Made by a program: the position numbers and the translations under genes. This document shows, one piece after another, positions 54,931-64,000 of a DNA stretch of 64,000 nt. This DNA comes from Thermodesulfobacterium hydrogeniphilum. GTDB lineage: Bacteria; Desulfobacterota; Thermodesulfobacteria; Thermodesulfobacteriales; Thermodesulfobacteriaceae. The stretch is taken from the NCBI RefSeq assembly GCF_000746255.1, contig NZ_JQKW01000011.1, forward strand, positions 1-64,000. Reading direction: 5' to 3'. Numbering within the stretch: position 1 is the stretch's first letter; each line of letters begins with the position of its first letter. The notes below the pieces were generated by a model. That model had not been told where the DNA came from, did no database searches, and was given only the letters and a program-made list of their open reading frames with translations.

Positions 54931-56295
54931 TTAAAATTCTTTTAAAACTTCTTCTAAAGCTTTATACACTTTATCTTGCAATTTTTGTAAAAATTCTTCT
55001 GTTTCTGCTTCAAATCTCAAAACTAAAACAGGCTGAGTATTAGAAGCTCTTACCAAAGCCCAGCCTTCCTTAAATTCAATTCTTGCTCCATCCACATCTA
55101 TTACATTTAAACCTTCCTTTTTAAATTTTTCCACCAATTTTGTTACTACTTTAAATTTGATTTCATCAGGGCATTCTTTCCTAATCTCAGGAGTGGAATA
55201 CATCTTTGGAAGATCTTTTAAGTATTCTGAAAGAGGAATATTATTTTGAGATAAAATTTCAGCAAGTCTTACAGAAGCATAAACTCCATCATCAAATCCA
55301 AACCATTTATCTGCAAAAAAGATATGTCCACTCATTTCTCCTGCAAGCAAAGCTTTTTCTTCCTTCATTTTGTTTTTAATTAAAGAATGTCCTGTTTTCC
55401 ACATAATAGGTGTGCCACCAAATTTAGCCACAGTTTCATAAAGCACACGAGAACATTTTACCTCACCTATAATTTTAGCTCCGGGATGTTTTTTTATTAA
55501 ATCCTTAGCAAAAATTAATAAAAGCTGGTCTCCCCAGATAATATTTCCATTTTCATCTATTACCCCGATTCTATCTCCATCTCCATCATATCCAAATCCT
55601 ACATCATAACCTTTAGATATAACTGTTTCTTTAAGCCATTTTAAGTTATCAGGAACCACAGGGTCTGGGAAATGATTAGAGAAATTCCCATCAACTTCAC
55701 AGAACAAACATTCAATTTGGCAACCTAAATTTTTAAAAATTTTAGGAGCAGTAAGAGCACAAACCCCATTTCCAGGATCAAGCACCACTTTAAGTGGTCT
55801 TTCAAGCTTTACATTATTACAGACATAATTTATATAATTTTCTAAAATCTCTTTTTCTTCTACTTTGCCTATACCTTTCTCAAAATCTTGATTTTCTATA
55901 AGTTTTCTTATTTCCTGAATTTGGGGACCGAAAAGAGTATCTTTGCCTATGCAAATTTTAAGACCATTAAATTCTGGGGGATTATGAGAACCTGTAACCT
56001 GAATACCACCATCAATACCTTCTAAATTAAATAAAGAAAAATACATCACAGGAGTTGGACAAATTCCGATATTTATTACATCTACACCAGTAGAAAGTAT
56101 TCCCTCTATAAGAGCATTTTGTAAGAATGGAGAAGAGAGTCTTCCATCTCTTCCACAGGTTACTTTTTTACCTCCCTTTCTTTTTACCATAGTTCCATAG
56201 GCTTTACCTATTTCTCTTACCACATCCTCTGTAAAATCCTCTCCCACTTTTCCTCTGATATCATATTCTCTAAAAATATAAGGACTTACTTTCAT
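54931..56295 (-). CDS. Phosphomannomutase/phosphoglucomutase
   Basis: This 454-residue alpha-D-phosphohexomutase (AlgC/ManB type) starts MKVSPYIFREYDIRGKVGEDF. The catalytic phosphoserine is in VTGSHNPPEFNG, the metal site is GYDGDGDRIGVID, the sugar loop is GEMSGHIFF and the phosphate-binding end is RASNTQPVLVLRFEA. I choose ATG 56295 because GAGGAGG lies six bases upstream; an in-frame start at 56316 adds seven residues. It links hexose-6-phosphates to the hexose-1-phosphates needed for LPS and trehalose precursors. Confidence 0.93.
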   Translation of the reverse strand: MKVSPYIFREYDIRGKVGEDFTEDVVREIGKAYGTMVKRKGGKKVTCGRDGRLSSPFLQNALIEGILSTGVDVINIGICPTPVMYFSLFNLEGIDGGIQVTGSHNPPEFNGLKICIGKDTLFGPQIQEIRKLIENQDFEKGIGKVEEKEILENYINYVCNNVKLERPLKVVLDPGNGVCALTAPKIFKNLGCQIECLFCEVDGNFSNHFPDPVVPDNLKWLKETVISKGYDVGFGYDGDGDRIGVIDENGNIIWGDQLLLIFAKDLIKKHPGAKIIGEVKCSRVLYETVAKFGGTPIMWKTGHSLIKNKMKEEKALLAGEMSGHIFFADKWFGFDDGVYASVRLAEILSQNNIPLSEYLKDLPKMYSTPEIRKECPDEIKFKVVTKLVEKFKKEGLNVIDVDGARIEFKEGWALVRASNTQPVLVLRFEAETEEFLQKLQDKVYKALEEVLKEF

Positions 56296-56406
56296 ATAAG
56301 CCTCCTCTTTTGACAAAGTTTTATTCTATATAAAATCATTGATATAAGGATTTACGCAAATTAAAATAAAACATATATTAAAGATTTTCAACTGTTTAAA
56401 AGGATT

Positions 56407-57639
56407 TTATATATTATTTTGCTCTCTTCTCATTCTTTCAGCTTCTTTTTTAATTTCTACTAAAGTTTCTTTCATTTTAGCATATCCATACCAGGTAGTA
56501 TAATCCGGCATAATATGAAAAGCTGCTTGATAAGTTTTCATTCTGTAATCCATAAACATTTCATAAAGCATTTCTTCTATGGGTGTATCTACTTCGTAAA
56601 AATTGAGTAAATCAGGATAGGGCCAGGTAACTTGATCAGGCTTCTTAGGAATAATTCCATCTTTATATAAATCTTTTACAATATTAATAGCCTCTGCAAA
56701 AATTTTATCCGCAGCTTTAATCATAAGATCAGCATTTTTTAAATTTTCTCTGGCAAAACTTTCAGAGTGACATTTCTTACAAATATTTATCATTTTTGCT
56801 CTTTCTTCCTTCCAGGATTTTTCATCTAATCTGGCAAGATTAGCTGCTTTTACTAATTCCAATCTTTTAGTGGGTTTCCCATCAGGATTTAACACCCCCA
56901 GAGCTTTAAGAATAGTTATTCTATAGTTAAGCCACTCTTTATCAGGCTCAGGTAATCTCAAAGCCAAAAATCCCCAGGCAGTTATTACTTTATGATTTCC
57001 ATCAGGCATATGACAATCTTGACAAGTAGGTCCCCTATGAGCTTTTCTATTGGTTAAATATGCAGAACCATGTTTGGAATGAAACCACATTTCCCATTGA
57101 GCATGATCAAAACCTGTATGACAACTATTACAGGCTTCTGGTTGTTTTGCTTCCTCTACAGAAAAGGCATGTCTTGTATGACAATTTTGACAATCCATTC
57201 CATATTTATAATATTTTCTATATTTCACGCTATCTCTTATTTTATCGTCCACTATCCCAAGATTATGACAACCGTTACATCCCTTTTGACCTGCAATAAA
57301 TGCTTCAGGTTGTTTATGAGCAAATTCAGGAAAAGCTATGATTGCTAAAAGACCCAAAGCATGTTTGCCTGAAAGATATTGATTGGCTTGCTGAGGATGA
57401 CATTGTTTGCAAGTACTAATAGCAGGAAGTTTAGCTTTTTGAGCATCATTCATATTTGTATGCTTTTCTCCATGACAGACCTTACAAGTAAGCACTTTAG
57501 ACATCTTGCTTCTATTAAAATCTTTTACAATTTGAGGAGTAACTTTTTTGTGACAATCCTCACAAGATGAAGGTATAGCTTTAGAATTTTGATAAAATCC
57601 AAATAATAAAATTATAGCCAATAAAACTATTTTTTTCAT
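56407..57639 (-). CDS. Octaheme c-type cytochrome of the hydroxylamine oxidoreductase (HAO) family
   Basis: This 410-residue exported protein has a signal peptide (residues 1-21) and eight CxxCH heme motifs, beginning at C26, C52, C77, C121, C150, C170, C206 and C287. The spacing is that of HAO-like octahemes, with a helical C-terminal region (HIMPDYTTWYGYAKM) after heme 8. Members oxidise hydroxylamine or, in epsilonproteobacterial-type enzymes, reduce nitrite or hydroxylamine. I cannot tell whether the Tyr that cross-links heme P460 is present, so direction is open. No quinol-dehydrogenase gene is adjacent. Confidence 0.9.
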   Translation of the reverse strand: MKKIVLLAIILLFGFYQNSKAIPSSCEDCHKKVTPQIVKDFNRSKMSKVLTCKVCHGEKHTNMNDAQKAKLPAISTCKQCHPQQANQYLSGKHALGLLAIIAFPEFAHKQPEAFIAGQKGCNGCHNLGIVDDKIRDSVKYRKYYKYGMDCQNCHTRHAFSVEEAKQPEACNSCHTGFDHAQWEMWFHSKHGSAYLTNRKAHRGPTCQDCHMPDGNHKVITAWGFLALRLPEPDKEWLNYRITILKALGVLNPDGKPTKRLELVKAANLARLDEKSWKEERAKMINICKKCHSESFARENLKNADLMIKAADKIFAEAINIVKDLYKDGIIPKKPDQVTWPYPDLLNFYEVDTPIEEMLYEMFMDYRMKTYQAAFHIMPDYTTWYGYAKMKETLVEIKKEAERMRREQNNI

Positions 57640-57677
57640 CTTATTTCTCCTTTTAGTTATTTCCTTTATTTAAAATT

Positions 57678-57705
57678 ATTGTAAAATTTTAAACTTATAA
57701 GTCAA
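57678..57705 (-). promoter_or_regulatory. Promoter of the HAO-like gene
   Basis: On the minus strand TTGACT (57705-57700) and TACAAT (57683-57678) have a 16-base spacer. The ATG at 57639 follows behind AAAAGGAG. The box lies just before the divergent epimerase start, so the two genes share a 76-base control region. Confidence 0.5.
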
Positions 57706-57715
57706 GTTAAATCAA

Positions 57716-58624
57716 ATGCTTATGAAAAAAGTTTTAGTTCTTGGAGGAACAGGATTTATTGGGAGTTACTTAATACCTTATCTTTCAAAATCAGGTTATG
57801 AAATTTATCTTCTTACAAGAAATCCAGGAAAAGCAAAAAAATTTTCTTCAAAAATAAAAATAATAAAAGGAAATCCTCTGCAATTAAAAGATTGGAGTGA
57901 AATAGCTAAAAAGGTTGATATAGCTATAAATCTTGTAGGACAGAATATTTTCGGTAGATGGACAAAAAAATACAAAGAGCTAATTTTAGAAAGTAGAATA
58001 AAATCTACAGAAAATATTGTTTTTGCTTTAAAATCCGGAGCTATTCTTGTTAATGCTTCTGCAGTTGGATATTATGGAAATAAAGGGGAAGAACTTGTTA
58101 CAGAAGAAAGCAAGCCAGGAAATGATTTTCTTTCTAAAGTCTGTATAGAATGGGAGAAAAAAGCTTTTGCTGGCAAAGAAAAAGATTTAAAAGTAATTAT
58201 TCTTAGAATTGGTGTTGTCCTTGGAAAAGGAGGTATGTTTGCAAGAATATTACCTATTTTTAAATTAGGATTAGGAGGAACCATAGGAAATGGAAAGCAG
58301 TGGTTTCCCTGGATTCATATTGAAGATCTTGTGCAAGCAATTCATTTTTTAATACAAAAACCTTATGAAGGCATTTATAACCTTGTCTCTCCAAATCCTG
58401 TAACTAATAAAGAGTTTACAAAAATCTTGGCTAAAATCTTGAAAAGACCTGCTTTTTTAAAAATTCCTGATTTAATCTTAAAATTTATTCTGGGAGAGGT
58501 TTCTCAGCTTGCTATTGCAAGTATTAAAGCTTATCCCAAGGGTCTTTTAAGTCTGGGGTTTAATTTTAAATTTCCTTATCTGGAAGAGTCTTTGAGAGAC
58601 TTAATTAAAAGGGAGAATTTATGA
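57716..58624 (+). CDS. TIGR01777-family NAD-dependent epimerase-like protein
   Basis: This 302-residue SDR-fold protein has VLGGTGFIGSYLIPYLS near the N-terminus, AINLVGQNIFGRWTKKYK, NASAVGYYGNKGEE and RIGVVLGKGGMFARILP. It has FPWIHIEDLVQAI in the middle and a small C-terminal DUF1731-like end. The biochemical function of the family (YfcH/SDR39U1) is not established. ATG 57716 and ATG 57722 are both possible starts; neither has a Shine-Dalgarno site. It overlaps mscS by four bases. Confidence 0.9.
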   Translation: MLMKKVLVLGGTGFIGSYLIPYLSKSGYEIYLLTRNPGKAKKFSSKIKIIKGNPLQLKDWSEIAKKVDIAINLVGQNIFGRWTKKYKELILESRIKSTENIVFALKSGAILVNASAVGYYGNKGEELVTEESKPGNDFLSKVCIEWEKKAFAGKEKDLKVIILRIGVVLGKGGMFARILPIFKLGLGGTIGNGKQWFPWIHIEDLVQAIHFLIQKPYEGIYNLVSPNPVTNKEFTKILAKILKRPAFLKIPDLILKFILGEVSQLAIASIKAYPKGLLSLGFNFKFPYLEESLRDLIKRENL

Positions 58625-59538
58625 AATATGAATTATTAAAATTTTTAAAAAAAATTATTTTTTACCCTTTACTTAAAATAGGTGGAGTTTCTGTAAGCAT
58701 TTTTTCTATTTTAAAATTCCTTCTTATTATATCTATCGGAATTTTTATTTTAAAATTTCTTAACCGTCGAATTAAAAAATTTTTTTCAAATAAACTACCT
58801 CTTCCAGAACATACTATAAATACAATTGTAACTATTTTTTATTATTCACTTTTGGTAATTTTATTTATAGTTGCTCTTTCTACAGTAGGGATTAATCTCA
58901 CTCAAATAGGATTTCTCTTAGGTGCTCTTGGAGTAGGTATTGGATTTGGTCTTCAATCTATTTTTAGTAACTTTATTTCAGGGATAATTTTGCTTTTAGA
59001 AGGAAGTCTTAAAGTTGGTGATTTGGTGGAGCTTGAAGATGGTGTCTTAGGAGTGGTAAAAAAGATTGCTATGCGTTCCACTATAATTCGCACCTTTGAT
59101 GGAAAGGATGTAATTGTTCCTAATTCTGAATTTATAACAAAACGCATTTCTACCTGGACTTATGAGGATGATTGGAGAAGAATTCACGTCCCTTTTGGTG
59201 TAGCTTACGGAAGTAACCCCGAAAAAGTAAGAGATGTAGTTTTAGAAGCAGCTAAAAAAGTACCCTTTACAAGTGAAGATTCTGAACATATTACCCAAGT
59301 AAGGTTTACTGAATTTGGGGATAATTCTTTAAATTTTGAATTAGTTGTATGGATTCGTCAAAGTCAAGTACGAAAAGCTTTAATAGGCATTAAAAGTGAA
59401 TATTATTATGCTATTTACAAAGCTTTAGTAGAAGCTGGTATAGAAATTCCATTTCCTCAAAGAGATATTCATTTTAAAAGTTTAAGTCCTCAGATTTTAG
59501 AAGCTTTAAATGAAATTTTAAAGAAAAATAGTAATTGA
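58621..59538 (+). CDS. Small-conductance mechanosensitive channel (MscS family)
   Basis: This 305-residue protein has three membrane helices. The pore-lining helix is GALGVGIGFGLQSIFSNFISGIILL (Gly/Ala-packed), followed by the beta domain (VGDLVELEDGVLGVVKKIAMRSTIIRTFDG). It ends with the alpha/beta C-terminal domain and RDIHFKS. It opens on membrane tension to release osmolytes, which fits with trehalose accumulation in the same organism. AGGGAG lies inside the previous gene. Confidence 0.94.
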   Translation: MKYELLKFLKKIIFYPLLKIGGVSVSIFSILKFLLIISIGIFILKFLNRRIKKFFSNKLPLPEHTINTIVTIFYYSLLVILFIVALSTVGINLTQIGFLLGALGVGIGFGLQSIFSNFISGIILLLEGSLKVGDLVELEDGVLGVVKKIAMRSTIIRTFDGKDVIVPNSEFITKRISTWTYEDDWRRIHVPFGVAYGSNPEKVRDVVLEAAKKVPFTSEDSEHITQVRFTEFGDNSLNFELVVWIRQSQVRKALIGIKSEYYYAIYKALVEAGIEIPFPQRDIHFKSLSPQILEALNEILKKNSN

Positions 59539-59664
59539 ATCTTTAAACTCTATAACAACTTTAATAAAGCTTCTTTTTCAGTTCTTTTTAAAAAAATTTA
59601 AAAGTTGCAAAATTTTTAATTAAAGATAAAATATTTTTTAATAAAATAAATTAATTTAGTTGGA

Positions 59665-59670
59665 TATAAT
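59665..59670 (+). promoter_or_regulatory. -10 box immediately before malQ
   Basis: TATAAT lies four bases before the malQ ATG at 59675. No good -35 is seen at the proper distance. It is listed because it fits the pattern of -10 boxes next to start codons in this genome. Confidence 0.35.
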
Positions 59671-59674
59671 ACAA

Positions 59675-61159
59675 ATGAGCTCAGGACTTAAAGTTAGAAA
59701 AGCAGGGATATTTCTTTCTATAAGTTCTTTACCCTCATCTTTTGGAATAGGAGACTTTGGAGAGGAAGCTTATAATTTTGTTGATTTCCTTAAAAATAGC
59801 GGACAAAGTATCTGGCAAATTCTTCCTATCAATCCCACCTCTGAAAAATTTGGAAATTCTCCTTATCATGCTTTATCTCTTTATGCAGGAAATTATATCT
59901 TAATAAACCCGGAAAAGCTTCATCAAGAAGGGTTATTAAATAAAGAAGAGCTTAAAGATATTCCTTCTTTTCCAAAGGAAAAAATAGAATATAAAAAGAT
60001 CTATAAATTCAAAGAAATGCTTTTAAGGAAAGCTTATAATAGATTTAAACCTGATTGGGAATATGAAAAATTTTGTCAGGAGAACAAAGATTGGCTTGAA
60101 GATTATGCTTTTTTTGAAGCTCTTAGGTTAAAAACAGATAAAGAATGGAAAGAATGGGATGAAGATTTAAAAAAAAGAAAATCTTCAGCTATTAAATCTG
60201 CTAAAGAAAAATTAAAAGAAGAAATAGGGTTTATTAAATTTATTCAATTCATTTTTTTTAAACAATGGTTTGCTCTTAAAAATTATGCCAATTCTAAAGG
60301 TATTCATATAATAGGTGATTTGCCTATTTATCCAGCTTATGAAAGTTTTGAAGTTTGGAAGAATCCAAAAATTTTCAAACTTGATAAAGAACTTAAGCCT
60401 TGTACTGTAGCAGGAGTGCCTCCTGATTATTTCAGTAAAACTGGACAATTATGGGGTAATCCTGTCTATAATTGGAGAAAATTAAAAGAAACATCTTTTG
60501 AATGGTGGATAAAAAGAATTGAACACAATCTAAAACTTTTTGATTTCATTAGATTAGATCATTTTAGAGGATTTATAGCTTATTGGGAAATTCCTGCGGG
60601 AGAAAAAACAGCAGTTAATGGTAAATGGATAAAGGCGCCTGCTGAGGAGTTTTTTGAGAGAATACTAAAAACATTTCCCTCAGCAGGTTTTATTGTTGAG
60701 GATCTTGGAGAAATAACCGAAGATGTAAAATACATTAAAAATAAATTCGATTTTCCTGGAATGAAAGTTCTTGAGTTTGCTTTTTATAAATCTAAAAGCC
60801 CTTATCTCCTTCATAATTGTGAAAGGAATTCTGTAATATACACATCAACTCATGATCTACCTCCTGTAAAAGCTTGGTTTAAAAAACTGGATAAAAAATA
60901 CAAAGAAAAAATTTTTAAATATCTGGGAAAAAAAATAAAAGAAAGAGAAATAAGTTGGGAAATGATAAGGTTAGCTTATATGTCAAGATCAGCTTTTGTT
61001 ATTATACCTATGCAGGATATCCTTTCTCTTGGAGAAGAAGCTATTATAAACACTCCTGCTAAACCTTTTGGTAATTGGGAATGGAAAATGAGTAAAAATT
61101 ATTTTTCTTCTGAACTTATAGAAAAACTTCATGAGTATGTTTTGATTTTTGAACGTTAG
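59675..61159 (+). CDS. malQ: 4-alpha-glucanotransferase
   Basis: This 494-residue GH77 enzyme starts at ATG 59675 (MSSGLKVRKAGIFLSISSLP). TTG 59660 would add five residues and lies before the -10 box. Motifs are FGIGDFGEEAYNF, WQILPINPT, YHALSLYAGN, the nucleophile region IRLDHFRGFIAYWEIP, the acid/base GFIVEDLGEI, and YTSTHDLPPVKAW. It transfers glucan segments in maltodextrin/glycogen metabolism. The next gene, a GH57 protein, starts 10 bases after its stop. Confidence 0.94.
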   Translation: MSSGLKVRKAGIFLSISSLPSSFGIGDFGEEAYNFVDFLKNSGQSIWQILPINPTSEKFGNSPYHALSLYAGNYILINPEKLHQEGLLNKEELKDIPSFPKEKIEYKKIYKFKEMLLRKAYNRFKPDWEYEKFCQENKDWLEDYAFFEALRLKTDKEWKEWDEDLKKRKSSAIKSAKEKLKEEIGFIKFIQFIFFKQWFALKNYANSKGIHIIGDLPIYPAYESFEVWKNPKIFKLDKELKPCTVAGVPPDYFSKTGQLWGNPVYNWRKLKETSFEWWIKRIEHNLKLFDFIRLDHFRGFIAYWEIPAGEKTAVNGKWIKAPAEEFFERILKTFPSAGFIVEDLGEITEDVKYIKNKFDFPGMKVLEFAFYKSKSPYLLHNCERNSVIYTSTHDLPPVKAWFKKLDKKYKEKIFKYLGKKIKEREISWEMIRLAYMSRSAFVIIPMQDILSLGEEAIINTPAKPFGNWEWKMSKNYFSSELIEKLHEYVLIFER

Positions 61160-61169
61160 GTTTTTTAAA

Positions 61170-63593
61170 ATGAGATATATATGTATCCATGGACATTTTT
61201 ACCAACCTCCAAGAGAAAATCCCTGGTTAGAGAGTGTAGAATTAGAAGATACAGCTTATCCTTATCATGATTGGAATGAGAGAATAACTGCTGAATGTTA
61301 CGCTCCTAATACTGCTTCAAGAATTCTTAATCCTTATGGATTTATAGTTGATATAATAAATAATTACTCCAAAATAAGTTTTAATTTTGGTCCAACACTT
61401 CTTATCTGGCTAAAAGAAAATAAACCAGAGGTTTACAAAAAAATTTTAGAAGCAGATAGACTTAGTGCTAAGAGATTTTCAGGACATGGATCTGCTATAG
61501 CTCAGGCTTATAATCATATAATTTTACCCTTAGCTAATACTCAGGATAAGAAAACCCAAATTTATTGGGGTATAAGAGATTTTACCAGCAGATTTGAAAG
61601 ATATCCTGAGGGTATGTGGCTCCCTGAAACAGCAGTAGATTATGAAACTTTGGAAATACTTGCTAAATACGGCATCAAATTTACTATTCTTGCTCCTCAT
61701 CAGGCTAAAAGAGTTAAAAAAATAGAAAGTAAAGATTGGATAGAAGTAAATGAAAAAAATATAGACACAACCAAGTCTTATTTGTGCAAGCTTCCCTCTG
61801 GAAGAAATATAAATATCTTCTTCTATAACGGTAAGGTCTCTCATAAAGTTGCTTTTGGAAGGTTATTAGTAAATGGAGAAACTTTTGCAAAAGAATTAAT
61901 CTTTAATTTAAAAAATGATAAAACAATTCCTCAAATAGTTAATATTGCTACTGATGGAGAAACTTATGGACATTATTATAGATTCGGAGATATGGCTTTA
62001 TCTTATTGTCTTTATTATATAGAAACTAATCATTTAGCTGAGATAACCAATTATGCAGAGTATTTGATGAAATATCCACCGATTTATGAAGTGGAAATCA
62101 GAGAAAATACCTCTTGGAGTTGTATTCATGGAGTAGAAAGATGGAAAAATGATTGTGGATGTAATACTGGAAAGCATCCTCAATGGAATCAATCTTGGAG
62201 AAAACCCTTAAGAGAAGCCATGGATTGGTTAAGAGATCAACTTATATCTATTTATGAAGAAAAAGCCAGTAAGTATTTTGCTGATCCCTGGAAAGTAAAA
62301 AATGAATATATAGAAGTAATTCTTGATAGAAGTAGAACAGAAAAATTTTTTAAAACATATGCAATAAAAGAACTTAGTTTGGAAGAAAAAAGAGAGGCTT
62401 TAAAACTTTTAGAAATGCAAAGAAATGCACTTTTAATGTATACCAGTTGTGGATGGTATTTTGATGATATCTCAGGTATAGAATCTATTCAAATTATGAA
62501 ATATGCTGCAAGAGCTATGCAACTTGCTGAAGAGATAACAGGAATTTCTTTAGAAGAAAAATATCTTGATATTTTGAAAGATGCTCTCAGTAATATACCC
62601 AAATTTGAAAATGGAGCCAAGGTTTATAAGTTATTTGTAAAACCAAGTATAGTGAAATTACAAAAAGTAGGTGTGCATTATGCTATATCTTCTTTATTTA
62701 GAGATTATACCCCTAAAACTCAAATATTTTGTTATACCATAGAAAAGAAAATGTATGAAAAATTTGAGGCTGGAAAGTTTGGATTAGCTATAGGAAGAGT
62801 TAAAATAACTTCTAATATTACTCTGGATGAGGAAATAGTTGATTTTGCTGCTTTACATTTTGGAGATCATAATAGCTGTGTAGGAGTTAGCTCATATAAA
62901 GATGACCAAATCTTTCAAAACATGTTTTTAGAAATAAAAAATGCTTTTGAGACAGGAGATATGACAGAAACTTTAAAAACTATTAATAAATATTTTAGTC
63001 CTGAGATTTATACATTGAGACATTTATTTAAAGATGAACAAAGAAAAATTTTAAAACAAGCTTTGAAGTTTGTTATAAAAGAAATAAAAAATATATTTAG
63101 AGATATATATGAAGAACAATATAATATTATGAATTTTTTAAGAACTTTGGATGTTCCTTTACCAGCTCCTATGTTTGTAGTAGCAGAGCTTGTAGTAAAT
63201 GAAGAATTAAAAGATATGTTTAAAAAAGAAAAAATAAATATAGAAAATTTAGAAAAACTGGTTAAAGATGCTAAAAGATGGAAAATAAGATTACAGAAAG
63301 AAGGTATAGAGTTTCATGCTACTTCTTTTCTTGAAAAAAGAGCAGAAGAATTATATAACAAACCTGAAGATCTTCAAAACATGCAAGACTTAATAGCTAT
63401 TTTGGATTTGTTAAAAGAAATTTCTATTGAGCCTAATCTATGGAAAATCCAAAATGAATGTTTTTATATCGCAAAGAAAATTTTCAAAATTGCAGAAAAA
63501 GAAGCAAAATCAGGAAATGAAAAATATCAAAAATGGCTTGAAAAATTTTTAGAACTTTGCAAAGTGCTAAAAATAAAAATAATAACATCTTAA
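61170..63593 (+). CDS. GH57-family protein with DUF3536 domain
   Basis: This 807-residue protein starts at ATG 61170 (MRYICIHGHFYQPPRENPW), which is the usual beginning of the family. A TTG at 61149 overlaps malQ and is rejected. The N-terminal GH57 (beta/alpha)7 barrel has HGHFYQPP, FNFGPTLLIWL, GMWLPETAVDYETLE and IATDGETYGHYYRFG. The C-terminal about 400 residues are DUF3536, mostly helical. Such proteins are alpha-amylase/glucan-branching relatives of unproven specificity. Pairing with malQ suggests glycogen turnover. Confidence 0.9.
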   Translation: MRYICIHGHFYQPPRENPWLESVELEDTAYPYHDWNERITAECYAPNTASRILNPYGFIVDIINNYSKISFNFGPTLLIWLKENKPEVYKKILEADRLSAKRFSGHGSAIAQAYNHIILPLANTQDKKTQIYWGIRDFTSRFERYPEGMWLPETAVDYETLEILAKYGIKFTILAPHQAKRVKKIESKDWIEVNEKNIDTTKSYLCKLPSGRNINIFFYNGKVSHKVAFGRLLVNGETFAKELIFNLKNDKTIPQIVNIATDGETYGHYYRFGDMALSYCLYYIETNHLAEITNYAEYLMKYPPIYEVEIRENTSWSCIHGVERWKNDCGCNTGKHPQWNQSWRKPLREAMDWLRDQLISIYEEKASKYFADPWKVKNEYIEVILDRSRTEKFFKTYAIKELSLEEKREALKLLEMQRNALLMYTSCGWYFDDISGIESIQIMKYAARAMQLAEEITGISLEEKYLDILKDALSNIPKFENGAKVYKLFVKPSIVKLQKVGVHYAISSLFRDYTPKTQIFCYTIEKKMYEKFEAGKFGLAIGRVKITSNITLDEEIVDFAALHFGDHNSCVGVSSYKDDQIFQNMFLEIKNAFETGDMTETLKTINKYFSPEIYTLRHLFKDEQRKILKQALKFVIKEIKNIFRDIYEEQYNIMNFLRTLDVPLPAPMFVVAELVVNEELKDMFKKEKINIENLEKLVKDAKRWKIRLQKEGIEFHATSFLEKRAEELYNKPEDLQNMQDLIAILDLLKEISIEPNLWKIQNECFYIAKKIFKIAEKEAKSGNEKYQKWLEKFLELCKVLKIKIITS

Positions 63594-63676
63594 ATTCTTA
63601 ATTGTAATATTAAAAAAACTTTAAAATAATAATTAAACTTGGTGTTTTAATAATTATATATTAAAATGTTAAAGTT

Positions 63677-64000
63677 ATGAATTTTCAATTTTTTAAATAT
63701 CTTAAAACAGTTGTTTTACCATTTTTCAAAAAAATTAATAAAGATGAAATTCCAGTGTATGCTCAAGCTTTAACTTTTAATACTTTACTTACTATTATTC
63801 CTATCCTTGGTCTTATAATTTCTTTAGCTCGTATTTTTGTGCCTCAACAAACCTTAGTTAATCAGATAATTTTAGAAGTAGCTAAATATTTAACACCTGA
63901 GGCTACTCAAAAAGTGATTAAAGTTATTTTTCAAATTTTAAAAGGTTTGGAGAAATTTCCCTTAGGTAAATTTAGTATTGTAACCTATTTTTTAATGGGT
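63677..64000 (+). CDS. YihY/BrkB-family membrane protein, N-terminal part (runs off window)
   Basis: An open frame of 108 codons begins at ATG 63677 and is still open at the window edge. It has VYAQALTFNTLLTIIPILGLIISLARIF near residue 27-54, the first-helix signature of the YihY/BrkB (formerly mis-called RNase BN) membrane family, and then VTYFLMG. No Shine-Dalgarno site is evident, and the gap from 63594 to 63676 holds nothing else. Confidence 0.85.
   Translation, partial: MNFQFFKYLKTVVLPFFKKINKDEIPVYAQALTFNTLLTIIPILGLIISLARIFVPQQTLVNQIILEVAKYLTPEATQKVIKVIFQILKGLEKFPLGKFSIVTYFLMG

Noticed and set aside
1-64000. CRISPR arrays, rRNA genes, prophage or integrative element modules
   Set aside because: No regularly spaced repeats, rRNA signature segments, or phage/conjugation genes were seen; the only mobile element sign is the partial IS256-type gene at the left end.

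Overview
This window is chromosomal DNA of an AT-rich (by eye roughly 70 percent A+T), Gram-negative, probably anaerobic and thermophilic bacterium. The best guess is a member of the Thermodesulfobacteriaceae (Thermodesulfobacterium or Caldimicrobium type). That is inferred from gene content and protein flavour: two TauE/SafE sulfite-exporter-like permeases, indolepyruvate:ferredoxin oxidoreductase, hydrogenase maturation genes, an octaheme HAO-like cytochrome, KdsA/KdsC/LptC for LPS, a UbiA enzyme of MqnP type, TreT-type trehalose synthase, and a sensor kinase with the cysteine-rich module seen in sulfate reducers. No sequence search was run.

Layout. 1-710: the 5' end of an IS256-family transposase runs off the left edge, followed by an intergenic stretch. 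710-12.5 kb: rpsO converges on a long minus-strand operon secE-nusG-rplK-rplA-[L10 leader]-rplJ-rplL-[hairpin]-rpoB-rpoC. 12.7-14.1 kb: a TauE/SafE permease with a small membrane partner. 14.5-18.6 kb: [NiFe]-hydrogenase maturation (HyaD-type protease, HypA, HypE, HypB), interrupted by an outer-membrane porin. 18.7-24.4 kb: a candidate three-component signalling operon, with a tandem PhnD-like lipoprotein, a Cys-rich histidine kinase, a sigma54 activator lacking its DNA-binding domain, and a second TauE/SafE permease. The first two genes carry six single-base homopolymer frameshifts between about 19.9 and 21.86 kb. I noticed no comparable break elsewhere in the window. 24.5-29.1 kb: an Oxa1/EMC3-like membrane protein, a lytic transglycosylase, iorAB, an rRNA/tRNA methyltransferase and tRNA-Ser(CGA). 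29.2-34.8 kb: a CBS-GGDEF protein, tadA, an IspH-membrane domain fusion, radC, lptC, kdsC and kdsA. 34.8-43.9 kb: a radical SAM protein, a trehalose cluster (TreT, unknown protein, OtsA-OtsB fusion), a stand-alone H-NOX gas sensor, a thiamine-binding-like protein, argG, transaldolase and a PAP2 phosphatase. 44-57.6 kb: flgM, then a long run of minus-strand housekeeping genes (nitrilase-RfaE2 fusion, comF, M20 peptidase, acyP, parA, ubiA, yicC, miaA, mutL, mdh, an HD protein, a DUF721 protein, a phosphohexomutase) and the octaheme cytochrome. 57.7-64 kb: an SDR epimerase, mscS, malQ, a GH57/DUF3536 protein and the start of a YihY/BrkB gene.

How it fits together. The ribosomal/RNA polymerase operon has recognisable RNA control points. 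The 18.7-24.4 kb operon looks like a signalling unit that sits with, and possibly controls, an oxyanion/sulfite exporter. Several genes without a Shine-Dalgarno sequence have a -10 box only 4-10 bases before the ATG, which suggests leaderless transcription. Three unusual protein architectures stand out: the IspH-membrane fusion, the nitrilase-RfaE2 fusion, and IorA without its ferredoxin domain.
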